In this document: positions 54,936 through 64,000 of the stretch, piece by piece
How positions within the stretch are numbered: position 1 is the first letter of the stretch
How the letters are laid out: each line of letters opens with the position of its first letter
Assembly (NCBI GenBank): GCA_039519185.1
Contig: CM076854.1
Span: 158,374,666 to 158,438,665, forward strand
DNA from: Astragalus membranaceus
Taxonomy: Eukaryota > Streptophyta > Magnoliopsida > Fabales > Fabaceae
DNA: 64,000 nucleotides
Direction of reading: 5' to 3'
The notes under the pieces: model-generated
The model's database searches: none
The model's input: the letters and a program-made list of their open reading frames with translations, nothing else
What the model was told of the DNA's origin: nothing
Translations under genes and position numbers: made by a program

Positions 54936-55261
54936 ATTATCAATGATTAACAGAGAAAGATTATCGTTTTTGAATCGTGTCAATCTTTCTCTATTAATTA
55001 TTCCATTTTTTTGGAACAGTCTAAAGTAGAACAGAATCATTTCAATCTTTCTCTGTTAATTTTTCTCTGTTAATCATTGATGATGTCATGCTGACGTAAT
55101 CTCCGTTAGCCACATAAGTTTTTTTGGATGAAAAGTTAACAGAGGGGCTTAACTGTAAACGCTTAATATTTGCAATGGTCATTTTAATTTATTTTTTTTA
55201 CAGGGTTTTTTTTACAGATGATGTCCATTTTGGCCAAACATATATTTAAGCCTCTCCTAAA

Positions 55262-55780
55262 TTCATATTTAGGACTCCTTCAAATTAAGGGGAACATCCA
55301 TTCAAGAACTCAATCATATATCACAAGAATAAAATGCGAATCCTAATAACCTAATATTGAAGGCTCGCTCTGATTTGGAATTTCTTAAACCATGTACATT
55401 ATTCATAAAAATATATAAGTTCTTCATACAATAGTAAAAAAAACTCATTATCATTCGAACAAGAATAACTCTTCCAAAAAATTTCAAACAAGAATAAAAC
55501 GGATCTTTATATACCCATGCATCTAAACAAGTTGTATTACCAATGATATATACATAAATATAAGGATCTATTGATAATTTATTTTAAGCAAAAGTGATGT
55601 AGGAATCGACCATGGACAAGAACAAAAGCCTTATGGTTTAGTTTTTCACTTTTTCTTTAAATAAAATCAAATAATGTGGGGCGTATAATTTTTTTACATT
55701 TGCTCATAAAAGTGATTTTACTATTTTCAACTAAAATCAACTTATGATGGAGTTACCCAATCTTAATAATCGTTCAACTA
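55262..55780. other. Intergenic sequence
   Basis: AT-rich host DNA; no feature recognised. Confidence 0.5.
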
Positions 55781-55781
55781 T

Positions 55782-55970
55782 ATTTTTTTTTTTTTATAAA
55801 CCGGGTATCATCTGCGCTCAACTGTAGAGACTAATCCCTCGAGCCGGGTAGGACCACAATGGGTGGCAAAGCTCTCCCTTAAGAGATTTAACACTGCTGC
55901 GTGCCCAATACTGAATTCAAACCAAGACCTTGATTAAACTGGAACACCTACCATCTCATCAAGCTCTGGG
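55782..55970 (-). mobile_element. SINE 3
   Basis: Read on the minus strand it ends in a poly-A run and contains GGGATTAGTCTCTACAGTTG and GATGATACCCGGTTTAT, matching SINE 2 in structure. A GGTCTTGGTTTGAATTCAG segment stands at the box B position. The 5' boundary and target duplication were not resolved. Confidence 0.65.
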
Positions 55971-56197
55971 GTGCATACCGACAAAATGTATGTTTGACCA
56001 AATAAATTTGAAGAAATATTTTTGTTTATGCTACAAATTGTATATTTTTTTATAAATACCAAATTGTCACGTTCGAAGTTAAACTAATAGAGTACAACAT
56101 ACCAACCGATCCGTATTGCATTTTTCCTACTTGAATATCTTACGTTGAGTTGAGATATTTAATTCCAAATCAATATATATTACATGGAAATTAAGCT

Positions 56198-56204
56198 TAT
56201 AAAT
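56198..56204 (+). promoter_or_regulatory. Possible TATA box of the PAN-domain gene
   Basis: TATAAAT lies about 60 bp before the first ATG (56264). Plausible by position; not otherwise supported. Confidence 0.45.
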
Positions 56205-56263
56205 CTCGCACTGTCGACTCTAGTTGCTCCTTATGCTGTGAAAACCGAACCACGACGTTCAAC

Positions 56264-57769
56264 ATGTTTGCAACTCATCAGATGCTCCAGTTCACAATCA
56301 TTCTCGTTCTTTCTCTCCATACTACAATCACCTGTTTCGCAACCACTTTTCTTCCACAAGAGCTTCTCAAAGACTTCTCCGCAGTTCCACTCTCAACAGC
56401 AACCTCGTTTCAACCTCTTCTAACCGACCCCACCGGCAACTTCTCACTCGGGTTCCTCCGCCACAATCAAAACGACCTCCAACTAGCCGTTGTCCACGTC
56501 CCTTCCTCCGAGCTATTCTGGATCGCTAACCCAACTCGCTCCGCTTCATGGTCCGACACCACGCGCCTCTTCTTCAACGGTAGCCTCGTGCTATGGGACC
56601 CACAAACTCGCACGTCGTGGTCAACCGCCACAAACGGCAACCGCGTGGTGCTCCTCAACACCTCCAACTTACAAGTGCAAAACAAAGACAAAGACACTGC
56701 TCCGTTATGGGAAAGTTTTCACTTTCCCACAAATACCCTCGTCGAGGGCCAGAACCTCACCGCCACCATGTCGTTGGTGTCTTCCAACAACCTCTACTCG
56801 TTACAATTAAGCGACACTTTCATGGGATTATACGCAAATTACATCGAAGAACAACGAGAGTCGTTGTCGAACTCGAAGCAGTTACTATACTGGAAACGCA
56901 CGCCACTGGAAGCAAAAGCTGAAATAATAGAAGGACAAGGACCAATATACGCACGTGTCAGCAACGAGGGTTATCTCGGCATGTACCAAACAAGCACCAA
57001 GCCCATCGACGTTCAGAAATTCAACACTTTCCAACAAACGTCGTCGTTTCTTGTGGTCCGGTTAGAGCCGGACGGGAATCTCAAAGGATATTACTGGGAC
57101 GTTACGAAGTCAAGCTGGTTACTTAATTTCCAAGCTATTACCGAAACTTGCGACCTTCCAAATCCATGCGGTTCGTACGGTTTGTGCACCCCGGATGGGT
57201 CTGGTTGCTCTTGTTTGGATACCAAAACCCGGTTCGAACCGGGTGGGTGTATAACCGGAGAAAAAGATGATGAAACTGCAGGAAACTTGTGTGGGAAAGG
57301 AATTAGTACTGGAGAGAATAGTTACAGGGTTTTGAGAAGGAACGGTGTGGAGGCACCGCATAAGGAACTACTTGGGCACGTAACGACGTCGTCTTTGGTA
57401 GAGTGCGAAGGGTTGTGCGAGAAGAATTGTAGCTGTTGGGGAGCAATGTATAGTAACGCCACGGGTGTTTGTTACGTTTTGGAGTATCCGATTCGAAGCA
57501 TGTTGGGTAGCGGAGATGAGTCTAAGGTGGGTTATTTTAAGGTGAGGAAAGGTGCAGGGAAAGGGAAAAGGAATAGGGTTGGAATTGTGGTTTCAGTTTT
57601 AGTTGGGATTGTTGTTTTTGTTGTTGTGATTATTGGGGTGGGGATTTGGGTGATGAGATTGAAAAGAAGAAAAGGGATGATGAATGTGGAGGAGAATGGT
57701 GCTTCACCCGGCCCGTATAGGAATCTTGGATCCGCAAGTTTTAGATCCATCGAGATGTGCGTGCAGTAA
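56264..57769 (+). CDS. Lectin/PAN-domain membrane protein, At5g03700-like, no kinase
   Basis: Single-exon gene, 501 residues. The start at 56264 (MFATHQM) or 56282 (MLQFTIILVL) leaves a hydrophobic signal peptide. Domains: bulb-type lectin-like region about residues 40-180 ('GNFSLGFLRHNQNDLQLAVV', 'ELFWIANPTRSASW', 'LFFNGSLVLWD'); EGF-like Cys cluster near 296 ('CDLPNPCGSYGLCTPDGSGC'); PAN/apple domain about 350-430 ('SLVECEGLCEKNCSCWGAMY'); one transmembrane helix about 440-464 ('VGIVVFVVVIIGVGIWVM'); then a basic stop-transfer and a tail of about 35 residues. The layout is that of G-type lectin receptor kinases without the kinase, as in the Arabidopsis PAN protein At5g03700. Ligand and role are unknown. 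The frame is intact and GC-richer than its surroundings. Confidence 0.9.
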   Translation: MFATHQMLQFTIILVLSLHTTITCFATTFLPQELLKDFSAVPLSTATSFQPLLTDPTGNFSLGFLRHNQNDLQLAVVHVPSSELFWIANPTRSASWSDTTRLFFNGSLVLWDPQTRTSWSTATNGNRVVLLNTSNLQVQNKDKDTAPLWESFHFPTNTLVEGQNLTATMSLVSSNNLYSLQLSDTFMGLYANYIEEQRESLSNSKQLLYWKRTPLEAKAEIIEGQGPIYARVSNEGYLGMYQTSTKPIDVQKFNTFQQTSSFLVVRLEPDGNLKGYYWDVTKSSWLLNFQAITETCDLPNPCGSYGLCTPDGSGCSCLDTKTRFEPGGCITGEKDDETAGNLCGKGISTGENSYRVLRRNGVEAPHKELLGHVTTSSLVECEGLCEKNCSCWGAMYSNATGVCYVLEYPIRSMLGSGDESKVGYFKVRKGAGKGKRNRVGIVVSVLVGIVVFVVVIIGVGIWVMRLKRRKGMMNVEENGASPGPYRNLGSASFRSIEMCVQ

Positions 57770-58690
57770 TGGGAATGGAGAATAAAGAAATGATGGGAAT
57801 GACGCAAGGGGTGACGCATTTGCTCTCCTGGTTGGGTTGACATTGATCTTTTGAATTAATTAATTATTATCACCATTTTGGAGTTTGGATGATGATGGAT
57901 GGATAGTGGTTTGGTGTAACTGCATGCGCGCGCACGTGTTGTGACCCTTCTCGCCGCTTTTTGTTAGCCCATAACAAAACAAAGTGCATTGGGTGAAAAG
58001 TTGGACCAAATGCGAATATGGGACCGTCACTTTAATTTGTTGTATTCTCACCATCACCAACTGCACTGGGGAAACTGGTGGGCAATTTGGACTTTGGAGT
58101 GCTGGATGAAACCAGTGTCTACAGTGTACTTATGCATGGAAGCACCATCTACATGATCAGATACGGAGATACCCAATTCAAAGTAGTAAATGTATTTAAT
58201 TTTGCGTTGCATTTTCAGGCTGCCGCCTTGTCATTATTTTAGAATAGATGTGTTTTGAACGAAAAAAGAACTGTTTCAAAATTGGACACATTAACCTCAG
58301 TCAAATAATTATATGTTGTAGGTTGGTGTATTATATGAAATTGTGGTGGTGTAGATAGTAAAGAAATAGGCCAGAATGTTAAAAAACAAAACTGACCCAA
58401 TTGTCTCTTTTTTCAGGTACTGTGGGCTTGTGGCTAATGGATCATGACCCGATCCAAACTGTAAACGCAGAGAGGGTTAAACACTGAACCCTAATTTCCT
58501 GTGCCTCAGACGTAATTCTCTTTCTCTCTCTCTATCTTCGTTCTCTTTCTTTTTCTCTGCCTTCTCTCTAGAAAACAACGAAACCTAACGTTTCTTTCTT
58601 CTGATTTCTTCTGTGTCTTGCAGGTTGCAGAACTTTGATCATGCAAATTAGAACACAGCAACTGAGAGAACGAAGATGGTGAGAAGTGAA
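57770..58690. other. 3' flank of the PAN-domain gene and intergenic sequence
   Basis: Non-coding. A stretch near 58465-58620 ('AACCCTAATTTCCTG', CT repeats, 'TTGCAG') looks like a leader with an intron acceptor, but no clear ORF follows. Confidence 0.4.
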
Positions 58691-58699
58691 TGGTGTTCG

Positions 58700-59000
58700 A
58701 TGCGAACTCAAAAGGGAACGAAGATGAGAAATGAACGAAGAACGCAGATGAAAGGAAAACGAGGATGCAAGGGAACATAAACTTTGTATTGTATTTTCTT
58801 TTTCTGATTTCACACAGTATTCACAGTATTACTTCATTCATTCATTCATTCATTCATTCATTTATGTGTATGCTTTACAGTATATATAGGGTTTTACCAA
58901 GTTTGTTGAGTTTCTCTCAACAAACCCTTAACCACTATAACAACTTGTAACTGATTTCCAGCTTTACTACTGCTTTCTTACAACGGTCATATTGACTTAA
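58700..59000 (-). mobile_element. Possible LTR fragment
   Basis: On the minus strand 'AAACCCTATATATACTG' (about 58878-58894) looks like a retroelement TATA region, preceded by 'GGGTTTGTTGAGAGAAACTC'. No partner LTR or target duplication was seen in the window. Low support. Confidence 0.25.
58832..58863. repeat. (TTCA)n microsatellite
   Basis: Seven to eight tandem TTCA units. Confidence 0.95.
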
Positions 59001-59854
59001 ATTTGTGAAGCCCTAATTTTTACATTTCAAAACCTAATTACAAAATTACAGTAGCAAAACAGAATTATACACATAATATTGCAAACCCACCTAGGAAGAA
59101 AAAAGATGGAAAACTAATGGAAAAGCTGTCACTTGCGAGAGAGAGAGAGAGAGAGAGAGCCCACAACTTATGATGACAAAATTCAAGACTTCCCGATGGT
59201 AACCACCCCACCGTTCTTCAGCCAAATATCCAGGCTTTTTACTTTACTTTGTCAAAAAGGTCGGCGGTTTTTTTTTTCTTTCAAAAGCTGCACTGATAAA
59301 TTAGTGGGCCGGGTAAAACACAAATCAATACAAACCAACAAGCCCAACAACAACTGAGCCTAGCTCAAAAGGGAAGGTCTGGTAAGGAAATACATGAAGC
59401 GGTCAACCCAAGGCAAACATGCCCCAAACTAGTCAAACTGAAAGTACAAGACAGGGATAAAGTGAACAGAGGCGTACAAACTGAATCTAAGCACAATTCA
59501 AATCTATATCTAAAGAGAAACAAAAGCAAATCCTAAAACTAGGGCAAACCCTCGATTAGAGCTTCACCAAAACAAGAGGGAAAATCAACCGCCACAATCA
59601 ACAACGATGGCACGACGAAGCAACAATGGAAGGGAGGGAGCTCAATTACCCACAAGCGACCCTGACGAAGCAAGAGAAGCACTCATATGCGCAACAATGT
59701 TTCCCTCTCGAGATACCTAGGTAAAAGCACAATTCATAAAGCTCAATTTAGGCCATTTGATATCGTCAATTATACCTTTGATTTCCCTCCTTTGCAAGCT
59801 GCTATCCAAATTTGGCTATCAGACCCGAAGATCACATATTAGAGTTGGAGATTA
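59001..59854. other. Unannotated sequence up to the assembly gap
   Basis: Includes a GA microsatellite (59137-59159). From about 59340 it has a less AT-rich, leader-like stretch with 'GACGAAGCAAGAGAAGCAC'. No ORF with known motifs. The sequence stops at the N run. Confidence 0.45.
59137..59159. repeat. (GA)n microsatellite
   Basis: About 11 GA units. Confidence 0.95.
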
Positions 59855-60354
59855 NNNNNNNNNNNNNNNNNNNNNNNNNNNNNNNNNNNNNNNNNNNNNN
59901 NNNNNNNNNNNNNNNNNNNNNNNNNNNNNNNNNNNNNNNNNNNNNNNNNNNNNNNNNNNNNNNNNNNNNNNNNNNNNNNNNNNNNNNNNNNNNNNNNNNN
60001 NNNNNNNNNNNNNNNNNNNNNNNNNNNNNNNNNNNNNNNNNNNNNNNNNNNNNNNNNNNNNNNNNNNNNNNNNNNNNNNNNNNNNNNNNNNNNNNNNNNN
60101 NNNNNNNNNNNNNNNNNNNNNNNNNNNNNNNNNNNNNNNNNNNNNNNNNNNNNNNNNNNNNNNNNNNNNNNNNNNNNNNNNNNNNNNNNNNNNNNNNNNN
60201 NNNNNNNNNNNNNNNNNNNNNNNNNNNNNNNNNNNNNNNNNNNNNNNNNNNNNNNNNNNNNNNNNNNNNNNNNNNNNNNNNNNNNNNNNNNNNNNNNNNN
60301 NNNNNNNNNNNNNNNNNNNNNNNNNNNNNNNNNNNNNNNNNNNNNNNNNNNNNN
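59855..60354. other. Assembly gap of exactly 500 N
   Basis: 500 consecutive N. A round length suggests a scaffold gap of set or estimated size. ORFs drawn across it are meaningless. Confidence 1.
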
Positions 60355-63300
60355 TTGGGTTTCAATTATCTTTTCTGGTTTGTGGTTGGTTGATAATGGG
60401 CACTTTGATTTGATCTTTCTGATGTGATGGTGAGGGAGAGGTGTTATTGCTTGTCATGTTGATAAGTTGGATTAGTGTTGATTCACTTGTTTGTACTATT
60501 ATAAAGATTTTATTATGATATAATGGTGAATGCTAGTTAAAAAGGAAGACAATTGTGATTCATCCAATTTCATTTCATTTCGTTGGTACTGTTGAGGTTT
60601 TCTGTGCTAGAGGTCCTTAAATTGTACTCTCTGCCTGCATCTGAAAATAAAGAAAAATATATTTAATTTTCCAATTGTATTTACGAAAAGAAATAAAATC
60701 CCTTTGCTAGATGATGAGTTGATGACAATTCGGTCCGTTTCAAGTATGATACTGTAAAGTATGATACTGTAATTATTCCATATGTGACTCACAAAGCGTA
60801 GATGGAAAGTGGTGCTCAACGATTCTCCCAGTCTTTTCTCCACTATGTATGAGAAGGGGATTAAAAGACTCTTTCAAAATGTTTGTTTGTTTGTCTCTGT
60901 GTGTGTCTATGCAGTACATGGGGAAATATGATAGTTTCCAATCCCAGTGCCGAATTCCACTTTTGGTGAAATTTAATACTAACTTTTATTTTAAGTTAAG
61001 TTTATTGATTTCAGTTTTTTTTCTCATTTACATTGGTCAGAGCAATCTTACTTCTGGCTCTTCCCTTGTTTTTGTATTTGTTATATGAAAGGTCATGTTT
61101 CATTGAAGTGTGTTAATAACTTTCCAGGTTCCCAGTGACCAAAAGCTGCCATCGCTTTATCTCTTAGACAGTATTGTGAAGAATATTGGGCGGGATTACA
61201 TAAAATACTTTGCCGTCAGGCTACCTGAGGTGAGATATCTATTATCTTTATCTTTCGTTGACCTTTGTACCTCCGTTTCGATGCACTTATTATGGTCTAT
61301 TATGATGAATCCTTCAGAATCAGATTGCACAATCATCAATTTTTACACTAACCTATTTCAATTTGAGTTTGTTACATGTTTAATAATATTGTCATAATTC
61401 TTGCATTTCCATAAAGATGAATAATCTAACTGTTAAAATGGAAGCAGTTTTTCCTTTGCATTTTTTCTGTGATTATTTTCTAATTTTATACACCTATTTT
61501 TAACTAGGTACTTGCCAATTACTCCTTTACATTTTAGGTATTCTGCAAGGCATACAGACAGGTTGATCCTGCTGTCCATTCAAGTATGAGGCATCTTTTT
61601 GGAACTTGGAGAGGAGTCTTTCCTCCTCAGACCCTTCAGATAATCGAGAAGGAACTTGGCTTGACTCCTGCAGTCAATGGTTCAGCTTCTGCATCTACTA
61701 CACTTAGAAGTGATTCTCAGTCACAACGCCCACCTCATAGCATCCATGTGAATCCTAAGTATTTAGAAAGGCAGCGTCTTCAGCAGTCCATCAGGGTAAG
61801 TGAACTGATTTTTCCTAAAACTAATCCTCAAAGTAATTGAAATGTTGGATTTGATTGGAATAGGTCAAGATCGGACAAGATTACAAATTTTTTATTTATG
61901 AATTGGTATTTGCAGTCATGTGTTCCTTGGATGATGAAACAGGGCTGGAAGACATATCATTTTCACCCAATTTTGAGTCTGATTATTGCTTATCAAAACA
62001 CAATACAGTAGTATTCTTGCAATTAGTGTATTCAATTATTTTTGAATGGAACTGTTGAAGTTTTGGGTTTTAGATAGAAAGGCAAACAAGAGAATAAAGA
62101 GTAAAGAATATGAGTATGATTGATTGATGATAACTTGATATAAAGTTGATTCACCACTAACCCCTATTTATAGGGATAGAAGACAGAAGACTCCTTCTCC
62201 TAATTGAATCAGGAAACTAATCATAATAATAACTAAAATTGCTTAGAACCTAATCATATGAGATACTTCAAAATACTCGGGATAAGATATTCTCATATTC
62301 TCACGGGAACTATCCCATAAACTCTTTATCCCCCTTAATCACGAACTCTCGCAATTTTGTGCTTGATGTCTTCTGGGTTTTGTGGTTCTGTTCATGGTCT
62401 GGCATACGATGCACACATACTAATCATGTTGATAGACTTTACTTAAAATGTACTATTTTGAAATTTGAATACTTCACAATATTTTTATTTGCATATTTTA
62501 GATTTCAATTAAGGCCTTCAGATCCACAATACTTTTCATGAATCAACTGCCATTCCATACCATACATCGAATGCCTCTAAAATTTGATAAGTTATAGCAT
62601 AGATATTTTCTCATAGCTTCCAGTAGTTATATATGTCTTTCTTAGTACCCAGCTCTGAGTATTTAATTCTTTTGTCATGTCCTTTTTTGTCCTCTGAAGA
62701 CTAAAGGAGTAGTTAATGATATGACTGGCGCTCTTTTAAATGCAAATGAGGACTCAGAGAGGCCAGATAGACCTTCTGCACGACCATGGTTGGATCCTAG
62801 GGTTAACATGCATGTATGTAAATCATTATTTTTTTCCTCTTTATGCTATTCATTTTGTTAATTGTCATATTTTAATGTGATGATGTATATTGCAGAATAA
62901 TCAGCAAACTCACAGAGATGCATTCAACGATTCTGTTCCTGAAAAGAGTACTGGGGGATCTTACGGAGGCACTGAATATAATTCTAGTATTTCAAGTAAT
63001 TTGGGATCAGGAGTTGGAAGAGCTGGAAGTAGGCTCATTGGTGGTCCTGCAGCAACCATATCCGGGCAAAGAAATGGTTACGGTCTCAAGCATAGTTTGT
63101 CAAATCATGAAGCACCGAAGTCATTGAATTTGGATACACATCGTCAGCCAACACAAACAATAACCAACAATAGGAGCAGTGTGATGCCAAGTAACTGGAA
63201 AAATTCTGAGGAGGAAGAGTTCATGTGGGATGAGATGAACTCCGGTTTGACTGATCATGGACCCAATGTCCCTAGCAATTTGAGCACAGACCCATGGATG

Positions 63301-64000
63301 GACGATGATGAAAACTTGGTAAGCTTGCTAAGATAAAGGGTCATTTGGTACCTCAATTTATTCATCCGATTTCAATTTTCTCCCAATATATGAAATGGGC
63401 TACCTTCATCTTTGATTTAACATGATGTTCTTTGGAATGTGTCCCATGTCCTTCAAATAAGAAATTCACTCTTGCAAATTTGTGAAGCACCTGCACTGCA
63501 AGTAATTTTACGACAATAGTTAAGAAGACCAATTCAGCCTGTCTGATTTTGATCAGAAGGCTCCACAAGAGGTTTAGAGTGTTACTTTTGGCACACTTAG
63601 AACATCGTTTTGTCACTTGTGTGTAAGTTTCATCTAATTGTGAGTATCAATCCCTAACCTGAAAGTTTGGGGACATAAAAAAAATCATATTAAAGCAAGG
63701 TGTATTGTGCTTGATGGGAACTACAACATGCCTAACAAAATTTGTAAAGTCTAATTGGCCCCTAGCAAAACTTTTGTATTTGATTGAAGTAGAACAGAAC
63801 TGGGGCCAAGCAACGTTGTTTAGAAGTTGAGAATTCTATGATAATGCTTCTATACAGTGCTGATTCCCTGAGATAAATTATAGCCTAATTTTGTTAACTA
63901 AAACAATCACTAGTTTATATTCTAAAGATCCTAATAATAATAATAGAAAGCCATAAAACCCTATTTCTATTTGGCATAAGATATCCCAGGTTTTCAACAA
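60355..64000 (+). other. Near-identical second copy of the PCF11-like gene, intron 1 to intron 5
   Basis: Corresponds to 34280-37924 at a constant offset of 26,075. By eye it is identical for more than 3 kb, introns included. Near the window end there is one extra C near 63760 and one A/T change near 63991. Exons 2-5 are at 61128-61229, 61538-61795, 62700-62813 and 62896-63318. Exon 1 would fall in or before the N gap, and exons 6-7 lie beyond the window. Identity of introns and of the LTR-like block at the same level as exons, and a start exactly at the gap, point to an assembly duplicate or a second haplotype rather than an old paralog. A very recent tandem duplication cannot be excluded. 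Confidence 0.85.

Larger units (their letters stand above)
49007..55252. mobile_element. Foldback Mutator-like element, split by CACTA 2
   Basis: Two arms (49007-49181 and 54936-55252) are inverted copies of each other: GACTTAAATATATGTTTGG at the left, and the complement of the right end reads GGCTTAAATATATGTTTGG. The phrase 'AATATTAAGCGTTTACAGTT' and the 'CATCCAAAAAAACT' block are also shared. The 9-bp flanks TATCCTAAA (48998-49006) and TCTCCTAAA (55253-55261) match at 8 of 9. Without the CACTA insertion the element would be about 0.5 kb. Its ends resemble the MITE at 41549. Confidence 0.88.

Noticed and set aside
54710..54946. Short ORFs on both strands with Arg/Cys-rich translations
   Set aside because: Subterminal repeat of CACTA 2.
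59757..60413. ORFs of 177-218 codons spanning the N run
   Set aside because: They consist mostly of N; artefacts of translating a gap.
60355..64000. A functional PCF11 paralog
   Set aside because: Introns are as identical as exons and the copy begins at a gap, so an independent gene is less likely than an assembly duplicate.

Overview
This is a repeat-rich window of a plant nuclear genome. A Tat/Ogre-lineage retrotransposon fauna, legume-type SINE ends and CACTA elements starting CACTACAAGAAAATCG suggest a legume, probably of the Vicieae/Trifolieae group. The taxon is an inference from repeat types and is not proven by any one gene. A 500-base run of N (59855-60354) shows that this is a scaffolded assembly.

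Layout. (1) 1-19.5 kb: a decayed plant LINE (reverse transcriptase C-terminus, zinc-binding region, RNase H) is split by two later insertions. One is a 4.66-kb CACTA transposon (899-5555, TSD AAT) carrying a UDP-glucose 6-dehydrogenase fragment. The other is a 12.1-kb non-autonomous Ogre-like LTR retrotransposon (6447-18565, TSD TCACT) with 2255-bp LTRs, no gag-pol, internal tandem repeats and a foldback MITE. (2) 19.5-32.0 kb: a 12.5-kb Tat-lineage Ty3/gypsy element (TSD AGGAG, 726-bp LTRs differing at 4 positions) has gag, protease and pol on the minus strand. A spliced plant-mobile-domain gene with its own TATA box lies on the opposite strand. (3) 33.5-40.0 kb: a complete seven-exon host gene for a PCF11/PCFS4-type cleavage and polyadenylation factor. 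(4) 41.5-48.7 kb: a 281-bp foldback MITE, a SINE and a decayed Ty1-copia element (TSD ATGTA). (5) 49.0-55.3 kb: a foldback Mutator-like element split by a second CACTA transposon, which carries three exons of a DEAD-box helicase (RH57/Rok1 type) with their introns, plus one unidentified exon. (6) 56.2-57.8 kb: an intact single-exon gene for a lectin/PAN-domain membrane protein of the At5g03700 type. (7) 57.8-64.0 kb: unannotated sequence, the N gap, and then a near-perfect second copy of the PCF11-like gene from intron 1 to intron 5, most likely an assembly duplication.

Only two genes look like ordinary host genes: the PCF11-like gene and the PAN-domain gene. The rest is transposon-derived. 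The points most worth following are the antisense spliced gene inside the Tat retrotransposon, the two gene-capturing CACTA elements of one family, and four foldback elements that all have 9-bp target duplications. I found no tRNA, rRNA or CRISPR array.
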